Shown here: positions 58,490 through 64,000 of the stretch, one piece after another
How the letters are laid out: each line of letters starts with the position of its first letter
How positions within the stretch are numbered: the stretch's first letter is position 1
Assembly: GCF_000377565.1 (NCBI RefSeq)
Contig: NZ_KB898355.1
Coordinates: forward strand, 372,001 to 436,000
Direction: 5' to 3'
DNA from: Rhizobium sp. 2MFCol3.1
GTDB lineage: Bacteria; Pseudomonadota; Alphaproteobacteria; Rhizobiales; Rhizobiaceae
Length of the DNA stretch: 64,000 bases
Program-made: the position numbers and the translations under genes
Notes under the pieces: model-generated
What the model saw: the letters and a program-made list of their open reading frames with translations, nothing else
What the model was told of the DNA's origin: nothing
The model's database searches: none

Positions 58490-59374
58490 CTATTTCAGCG
58501 AGGCAAGGAACTCGTCGAAGGTGCGATTGAACTCTTCGGGGCGTTCCCAGAACATCATGTGCTTGCCGAAGGTCACAACCTTCGCGCTGGGCGTGTTCGT
58601 CGATGCCCAGGTCGTCATGACATCCTTGACTTCGTCGCGGCCGATATAGAGAAGCGGGACCTTGCCATCGAGCGCGCGAAGGTCGGCTTCGTAATCGCAG
58701 TAGGCGCCGGTTTCGTTGAGCAGGGCGGCGGCGGCGTTCGACGTCTGCAGCGACAGCGACACCAGCCAGTCGACATCCTTCTGTTGCGGCTTTTCCAGCA
58801 TCCAGTTGACGAAATCGGTGGTCGCCTGTGGGCGGTTTTCCAGGAACGACATGGTGAAATACTGACGGCCGCCATCGGCGTCGTCCTTGCGCATCCAGAC
58901 CCATTCCTTGGTGTTATCAGCGCCCGATGTCTTGGGCGAGCCATCGATAAGTACGAGAGCCTTCAGCTTGGAAGCGCCGAACTGGTTGACATAAGAGAGG
59001 ACATCGAGCGAGGCGTATGACCAGCCGGCGAGAACGACGTTGTCCAGCTTCAAGGTCGAGATGAACGCATTCAGGTCGCGGCCGTGCTGGGTGTAGAAGT
59101 TGCCTTCTACCGTGTGGGTGGACTTGCCCTGGCTCCGTGGATCGATGGCGATGAACCGGTAGCGATCGGAATCGGCGAAATGCGCGAGCTGACGCTCGAA
59201 AACGTCTGCAGGCATGGTCCAGCCCGGCACGAACAGAACTGTCGTCGGGCCCTTGCCGGACTCGAGGTAATGGATGGTGAGGTCGTCGCTGACCTTGACG
59301 GAGGCGGATTCCGCGGCTGCAGCCGCACCAGCTAGAAATGTCATGACTGCAAACACCGATAAAATTCGTAACAT
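58490..59374 (-). CDS. Exported alpha/beta hydrolase
   Basis: A 294-aa alpha/beta-hydrolase-fold protein with a signal peptide (MLRILSVFAVMTFLAGAAAA, cleavage near AAES). The oxyanion region is VLFVPGWTMPADVFERQL, and the nucleophile elbow is VVLAGWSYASLD, where Gly-x-Ser-x-Gly is changed to Gly-x-Ser-x-Ala. The Asp and His of the triad are expected in KVPLLYIGRDEV and TFGKHMMFWERPEEF. It probably hydrolyses esters or lactones in the periplasm. It belongs to no obvious operon; the shared-operator SDR promoter lies beyond its 3' end. Confidence 0.85.
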   Translation of the reverse strand: MLRILSVFAVMTFLAGAAAAAESASVKVSDDLTIHYLESGKGPTTVLFVPGWTMPADVFERQLAHFADSDRYRFIAIDPRSQGKSTHTVEGNFYTQHGRDLNAFISTLKLDNVVLAGWSYASLDVLSYVNQFGASKLKALVLIDGSPKTSGADNTKEWVWMRKDDADGGRQYFTMSFLENRPQATTDFVNWMLEKPQQKDVDWLVSLSLQTSNAAAALLNETGAYCDYEADLRALDGKVPLLYIGRDEVKDVMTTWASTNTPSAKVVTFGKHMMFWERPEEFNRTFDEFLASLK

Positions 59375-59548
59375 TGGCTCATGTCTCTTAGGGACGTGTT
59401 TAAGTGTCAGTCAATCCAGATTGCACGCGGGCGACGTCGTGGCATGGTCCGCCAATATGATGAAAGCATCCATGTTTCCTAAAAACTAGGATAGGCGTAG
59501 CTACGGCCGACCGCGTTGCCATCGACAGCGCGATCGGCCGCTAGGTTT

Positions 59549-59908
59549 TTACTCGACGTCGCTGCCGCCGTTATCCTGCTGGTCCGGCGTGATCGTCGCT
59601 TCGCCGCTGAGGCCGTCGACGGCGACCGTCTGCGATCCCTTGTCCGACATCAACTCGACTTCGAAGGCGGCGCTCGCCTGCTCGTTGTCGAGCGCGGCAT
59701 TGACGGCCTTGCCGCCGAACTTCTTTTCCGCGGCGTCGATCGCCTGGGAAAGGCTGATCTTTGCTCCGGCGAGGCGCGAATATTCGGCGGCGTCGTCCTT
59801 GCCGTTCTGCTGGTCCGCCGCTTGGCTGAGTGTCGGCGCGGCCAGTCCGATGGCGCCGGCGGCAAGCATGGCGGCCATGGCGGTCGTGAGAGAGCGGTAA
59901 CGCTTCAT
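59549..59908 (-). CDS. PepSY-domain exported protein
   Basis: A 119-aa secreted or periplasmic protein. The signal peptide MKRYRSLTTAMAAMLAAGAI ends near LSQAADQ. The rest is one PepSY domain (ISLSQAIDAAEKKFGGKAVN, then AAFEVELMSDKGSQTVAVDG), followed by an acidic tail. PepSY proteins often modulate proteases or metal/redox functions; the specific role is unknown. It is a single-gene unit. Confidence 0.82.
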   Translation of the reverse strand: MKRYRSLTTAMAAMLAAGAIGLAAPTLSQAADQQNGKDDAAEYSRLAGAKISLSQAIDAAEKKFGGKAVNAALDNEQASAAFEVELMSDKGSQTVAVDGLSGEATITPDQQDNGGSDVE

Positions 59909-60014
59909 CTTCTTCTCCTTTTGGTGCCCGTCATTGGGACCGGGAGAGACTGCAACAGCGAGTTTGGATGTTCCTGTCCGGGATTTTACAAATCGGTATG
60001 GAGCGCGGGGAGCA

Positions 60015-60488
60015 TTAAGTCCGCGCCGCGAAGTCGACAGAGGAGATCTCGACGGACCAGTCGAAGTCTGCGGGAGAGGGCTTGCCCGGCAGCGTGTCGA
60101 GGCCGCGATAGGGGTTGAGCGTCCAGCACGTGCCGAACTCGCCGTGCGGCGCGATGATCTTGTCGGTCGAGAAATAGTCCGAATAGACTTCGCTGCTATG
60201 GCCGGTTCGTTTGGCGATCAGCCGGAACCGGACGACGTTCACCTGCCTGTCGGTGCCGTTTGACAGTGTGACGAAAACGCTCTTGGCCGGATCCGGGCAG
60301 GTCTGGCTGCCGGTGCTGGTGCCCGATACCAGGCTTGCCAGGCTGTTGCGGTCGGTCTGCTGGGAATAGACATACGCGCCAACGCCAGCTGCCACCACGA
60401 GCATGCAGGCCACGGCGATCAGCGTCGGTCGGGGAGCCAGAAAAAAGCACACGACGACGATCGGGACCGCAATTACCAGGAATATCAT
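60015..60488 (-). CDS. Membrane-anchored protein of unknown function
   Basis: A 157-aa protein with two N-terminal hydrophobic segments (IFLVIAVPIVVVCFFLA and TLIAVACMLVVAAGVGAYVY), then a soluble domain with a Cys in SQTCPDPAKSVFVTLSNGTD and another in FGTCWTLNPYRGLD that could pair outside the membrane. The ATG at 60488 has GGAG at good spacing; longer starts at 60506 and 60539 are possible. I do not recognise the family. The beta-rich C-terminal part resembles small domains of the FxLYD-like type, but only weakly. Confidence 0.6.
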   Translation of the reverse strand: MIFLVIAVPIVVVCFFLAPRPTLIAVACMLVVAAGVGAYVYSQQTDRNSLASLVSGTSTGSQTCPDPAKSVFVTLSNGTDRQVNVVRFRLIAKRTGHSSEVYSDYFSTDKIIAPHGEFGTCWTLNPYRGLDTLPGKPSPADFDWSVEISSVDFAART

Positions 60489-60649
60489 TTGCCTGCTCCA
60501 TTTCATTAATGAGCTAAAGCAGCCATCCTTCCGAAGCAAGCATGGCTCTGCCGATATCGGTGTCGAGGTAACCGAGATGTGACTTTCGCGTACACGTGTC
60601 CGCCGCTTTCCGTTGATAGTGATCTGTCTCCCGTTCGGAGGATCAAACA

Positions 60650-60850
60650 GTGGATCTGGATTTTACGGTTTCGGAAGTGCTCGACGATCTGATGATCGCC
60701 CAATTGAACAAGGCCGATGGTATTAGCGAGCGGTCCTTCGCCCAGCTTTTGCAAAGTGCTGCCCGCGTTCGGACCCTTGTCATTCCGCACCGGACGGAGG
60801 GACACACTCCGACGCCAGGGCCGACGAAAGCGCCACCGGTGAACGCCTGA
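60650..60850 (+). CDS. Small protein with GTG start, unknown function
   Basis: A 66-aa protein (MDLDFTVSEVLDDLMIAQLN...) with a helical N-terminal half and a Pro/Thr-rich tail. A GTG start is preceded by CGGAGGATC at 8-nt spacing, one of the better ribosome-binding sites here, which is the main support. No known domain is seen. It is upstream of the FAD-binding gene by about 100 bp. Confidence 0.5.
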   Translation: MDLDFTVSEVLDDLMIAQLNKADGISERSFAQLLQSAARVRTLVIPHRTEGHTPTPGPTKAPPVNA

Positions 60851-60952
60851 CACGCGCCTCCTAAGGCATATGCGCGCAGAGTATCGTCCGGTCGCAGCCT
60901 TGACACTCCCGCAGCGCGAACCACGTCTTCCTTGCAGGCAAGGGGTGCGCGA

Positions 60953-62317
60953 ATGAGCTATGACGTGGTGGTAGTGGGTGCGGGCTTCTCGGCGATTGCC
61001 ACGGTCTGCAACCTGATCGAGCTGCTTCCCGCTTCCGCGAAGGTCGCAGTCGTTGGCGACGATCCCGGCTTTGGTCGCGGCACGGCTTATCGGTCGGAAC
61101 TCTATCTGCACAGATTGAATGTGCCCGCCGGCAGGATGAGCCTGTTTCCAGACAGGCCAGATGCATTCGTGGTGTGGCTGAAGGAGCGCAAGCGTCCCCT
61201 GAGGGACGGCGACTTTGCTTCGCGCCAGGATTATGGCCTCTATGTTCGCGACACGCTGGCGGCACTGTTGCGCGACAAGCGGCCGCGCTGCCGGGTCGAT
61301 TTCATCCGTGCGAAGGCGACGGGCTGCGTGGAGCGCTATAACGCGACCCTTGGTTTTCTCCTCGATAACGGCGACGAGATTGTCGGGCGCCATGTTGTGC
61401 TTTGCCTAGGCGTCGGCAACGCGCCGCTTCCGGTCGATTTGTCGGCTCTTCCGTCCGATGCGCGCGATAGGACGATCGACAACCCCTGGCGCCTGTCGTG
61501 GCTCCGCCGCGTCGAAGCAAACGACAGCGTCTGCATCCTGGGCTCGGGACTGACGATGATCGACCAAGTGCTTGCGCTCTTCGCGCAAGGGTTTCGCGGC
61601 AGGATCGATGTCTTGTCGCGCAGGGGCCTTGTCCCACACGGCCACGCAAGAGTGCCGAAACCGCCAGCGGATTTCGATCCCGCCGATCTTCCCGAAACGA
61701 TCAGCGGCATCCTGCGACAACTGCGCCGCGAGAGTCGACGCGCCGGCGATTGGCGTAGCGTCATGGACACCTTGCGCCCGAAGACGCAGGCGCTGTGGCA
61801 ACGCCTGGCGCCTGCCGAACGCAAGCGTTTCCTGCGCCACGCGCTACCCTGGTGGAACATTCACCGCCATCGTGTGGCGCCTGACGTTTATGATCGTTTT
61901 CGCGAGATGGTGGCCTCGGGTCAGGTCGTCATCCACGCGGGCCATCTTCACGATATCTCGACCGCGGATGATCGGCTGATGCTGCACTACCGCAAGCGGG
62001 GCGCCAGGGACGAGGTGGAACTGCGATGCGACTGGCTGGTCAATTGCACAGGCGTCGAGCGCGCCGGCATCGCGCATTCGCCCTTGCTGCAGCAGATGAT
62101 GCGCCAGGGCCTGATTAAAGCCGATCCGCTGAGGCTCGGTATCGGCGTGGACAGCAACTCGGTTGTCCGCAGCGACAACCCGGGCGCCGTTTCGCTCTAC
62201 GCAGTCGGGGCTTTGACGGCCGGGCAGTTCTGGGAGATCACGGCGGTGCCGGATATCCGTGCGCAGGCTCGCGCCGTCGCACAACGCATCAGCGACGCGG
62301 GCGGACCGAACATTTGA
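60953..62317 (+). CDS. FAD/NAD(P)-binding protein
   Basis: A 454-aa flavoprotein of the FAD_NAD_binding family. The N-terminal dinucleotide motif is VVVVGAGFSAIA (about 4-15), with a Ser-Ala ending rather than Gly-Gly. GRGTAYRSELYLHRLNVPAG and CILGSGLTMIDQVLALFAQG (a second Rossmann site, about 192-211) follow. Members are typically uncharacterised and may act as oxidoreductases using thiols or siderophore precursors. ATG 60953 is preferred over 60932. It is convergent with the LuxR-type gene. Confidence 0.8.
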   Translation: MSYDVVVVGAGFSAIATVCNLIELLPASAKVAVVGDDPGFGRGTAYRSELYLHRLNVPAGRMSLFPDRPDAFVVWLKERKRPLRDGDFASRQDYGLYVRDTLAALLRDKRPRCRVDFIRAKATGCVERYNATLGFLLDNGDEIVGRHVVLCLGVGNAPLPVDLSALPSDARDRTIDNPWRLSWLRRVEANDSVCILGSGLTMIDQVLALFAQGFRGRIDVLSRRGLVPHGHARVPKPPADFDPADLPETISGILRQLRRESRRAGDWRSVMDTLRPKTQALWQRLAPAERKRFLRHALPWWNIHRHRVAPDVYDRFREMVASGQVVIHAGHLHDISTADDRLMLHYRKRGARDEVELRCDWLVNCTGVERAGIAHSPLLQQMMRQGLIKADPLRLGIGVDSNSVVRSDNPGAVSLYAVGALTAGQFWEITAVPDIRAQARAVAQRISDAGGPNI

Positions 62318-62348
62318 CGCGCAATGCCGCCAGCGGGCAGCTTCCCGT

Positions 62349-64000
62349 TTAAATCCATCCAAGCGCCTTGGCGGCTCGGATCGCCTCGGCCCGGCGTGCG
62401 CAGCCAAGTTTCCGCAAGAGGTTGCCGACATGGAATTTCACCGTCACCTCGGAGATGTTGAGCGTATGGGCGACTTTCTTGTTGGGCATGCCGGCGGCGA
62501 TCAATTGCAGCATCTGTGCTTCGCGTTGGGAGAGGCCACCGTTCAGCGCCCGTGCGTGGGGTGAGTTCACGGAAGACGCGAAGATGGAGAGCGCCATGCG
62601 TACGTCGGAGGATGTGTCGATATAGGCGCGGATGCGCTGGTTGTTCAGCAGCGGTGCGAGAAAGAGGCGCTCCTCGGAGAGCACGCCGTTGCACCCCAGC
62701 CTCGTTGCGGTCTCCAGCGCCGACAGAAGCTGCGTTCGCGCAGCCGCATTGTCGCGGCGCTGATGCGAGACGTAGCTCTGCCACAGCTGCAGCGCGACCT
62801 TCTCGCGGTTCGTGACCTTGGGATTTGCGATCATGGCCTCGATCTGCCGGTGCAGATAGGGGCGGGGTGTCGCGATGCGCACGGCATCCCTCAGCCAGGC
62901 CATCGCATAGGCGATCTCGTCGCGCCGTGTCAGGCGGGTCAGCTCCTCGGTGGCGCTACCAACCCAGTTCTGGCCGATCGGCATTCGCACCGCCGTCAGC
63001 GTGGTGGCCGCATCGGCCCAGCGATTTGCGTTCTGGTAGGCGATTGCCGTGCGGATCTCCATCATCGCATGGAACTGCAAACCCTCGGAAAGATGGATCC
63101 ACAGGCCATCTAGGAAGCCCGGCCGGATCGTCATCGCGAAATGATCCCCCAGCACCTGCGAGGCATAGTGAAGCGCGAATTGCATCAGGCTCGGCCAGAT
63201 CTCTGCCGCGGCGAATGCCTCGAAATCATTATGGACGAAATCAAGCAGGTCACGAGGGCGGCCGGCTTCGTATGCGAGGCAGGCTTCCGCGAGCCGGAGC
63301 ATGCGGAACTCCTGCGTTGCCTCGTGCGGCACCTGCTCCAGCCGCTCACGGGCGTCGACGGCGGCGCGGCGCGCCAGCAGCGTATCGCCGCTCATCAGGC
63401 GCAGCACGGTCTGGTGGAGATGGATGAAGAATTCCAGCAGCGGCTGGCCGCCTCGCTTGCGCAGATAGATCAGCGCGCGCGTCGCGGCGGCCTCCGCCTC
63501 GCGAAAATTGCGCCGCCTTATCTCGAATTCCAGGATGGCGTTGTAGTAGCCCGACCATTTCGCGTAGTCGCCGAGCGGGTAGTCGGCCATGAACTCGCCA
63601 AGGCGCGTGATCATCGCGTCGCTCGGCGTCAGGTCTTCACTGATCATCAGGTTGAGCCTGAATGTGCGCGCCGCGAAGGAGAAGCGGGAATTCTGCACAA
63701 GCACCTTCAACGGATCGAGGTAATCATGCCCGAGATGGCGCGAGACTAAGTGCCGGACGCGCGACAGCTCTCCCTGCTTGAGCAGCGTGCGCCCCACCGC
63801 GAAAAGAACGGTCTCGTTCGCCGCCATCATCGGCTGCGAAAAACGCATCACGATCCGTTGGAACTCCTCGACGCTGCTGCGATAGATCAGTTCGCGACCA
63901 TGCGCCCGCTCGAGGCTCTGCGCGGCATGCTCCTCGTGACCATGGTCCAGAAGCAAATCGATCGCGGCCAGCGGTCGCCCCGCGCGTTCAAGCGCCGAGG
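62349..64000 (-). CDS. LuxR-family transcriptional regulator (5' end beyond the window)
   Basis: A partial gene: the reading frame stays open to the right edge, so the N-terminus is missing. The visible 550 or so residues form a helical repeat region (MalT-like), and the C-terminus is a LuxR/GerE helix-turn-helix (GGLSQREAQMLQLIAAGMPN, then KKVAHTLNISEVTVKFHVGN). MalT-type regulators normally begin with an ATPase domain, not visible here. A TTG at 63956 is not credible as the true start. Target genes are unknown. Confidence 0.85.
   Translation of the reverse strand, partial: SALERAGRPLAAIDLLLDHGHEEHAAQSLERAHGRELIYRSSVEEFQRIVMRFSQPMMAANETVLFAVGRTLLKQGELSRVRHLVSRHLGHDYLDPLKVLVQNSRFSFAARTFRLNLMISEDLTPSDAMITRLGEFMADYPLGDYAKWSGYYNAILEFEIRRRNFREAEAAATRALIYLRKRGGQPLLEFFIHLHQTVLRLMSGDTLLARRAAVDARERLEQVPHEATQEFRMLRLAEACLAYEAGRPRDLLDFVHNDFEAFAAAEIWPSLMQFALHYASQVLGDHFAMTIRPGFLDGLWIHLSEGLQFHAMMEIRTAIAYQNANRWADAATTLTAVRMPIGQNWVGSATEELTRLTRRDEIAYAMAWLRDAVRIATPRPYLHRQIEAMIANPKVTNREKVALQLWQSYVSHQRRDNAAARTQLLSALETATRLGCNGVLSEERLFLAPLLNNQRIRAYIDTSSDVRMALSIFASSVNSPHARALNGGLSQREAQMLQLIAAGMPNKKVAHTLNISEVTVKFHVGNLLRKLGCARRAEAIRAAKALGWI

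Overview
The window looks like a chromosome or large replicon segment of a Hyphomicrobiales alphaproteobacterium, probably in or near the Rhizobiaceae. The evidence is high GC, a cysteine-containing alphaproteobacterial porin of the Brucella/rhizobial type, a class Ib nrdHIEF operon behind a cobalamin riboswitch, and a divergent oxyR/katG pair. No tRNA, rRNA, CRISPR array or intact insertion sequence was seen. The last gene runs off the right edge.

Left part (1-28 kb). A small catabolic module (NTF2-like protein, acyl-CoA-dehydrogenase-fold flavin monooxygenase, phenol-pathway-type outer-membrane channel) is followed by a chemoreceptor. Next come nrdHIEF under riboswitch control, oxyR/katG, a Bcr/CflA-type exporter, a complete siderophore-type ABC importer, two paralogous LysR regulators around a drug-efflux MFS gene, an SDR, an aldo/keto reductase and a porin.

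Central part (28-43 kb). A PucR/CdaR-type regulator faces an operon of an LLM flavin monooxygenase, a DUF1185 protein, a flavin reductase fused to a degenerate Nudix domain, two aldehyde dehydrogenases (one succinate-semialdehyde type) and a class III aminotransferase. A convergent cupin/amidohydrolase pair and a complete PotDBCA-type ABC importer follow. This set resembles the logic of flavin-dependent opening of N-heterocycles such as pyridine, with carbon leaving through a semialdehyde; the substrate is inferred, not proven.

Right part (43-58 kb). Three leftward operons encode a hybrid CoA-type aromatic pathway: 2-aminobenzoate-CoA-ligase-like enzyme, aminobenzoyl/salicylyl-CoA monooxygenase-reductase, RidA, thioesterase, cupin, FAH-family hydrolase, SDRs, a Baeyer-Villiger-type monooxygenase, a second flavin monooxygenase and a second NTF2-like protein, plus APC and SMR transporters and a MarR regulator. 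A near-palindromic element, consensus TTTGAAGCTTAAA, lies upstream of all three operons and of the distant porin gene. It defines a likely regulon, probably of the MarR protein. The combination suggests conversion of an indole- or anthranilate-like compound through a CoA-activated aminobenzoate.

Right edge (58-64 kb). An exported alpha/beta hydrolase, a PepSY protein, two small uncharacterised proteins, an FAD/NAD(P)-binding protein and a truncated LuxR-type regulator.
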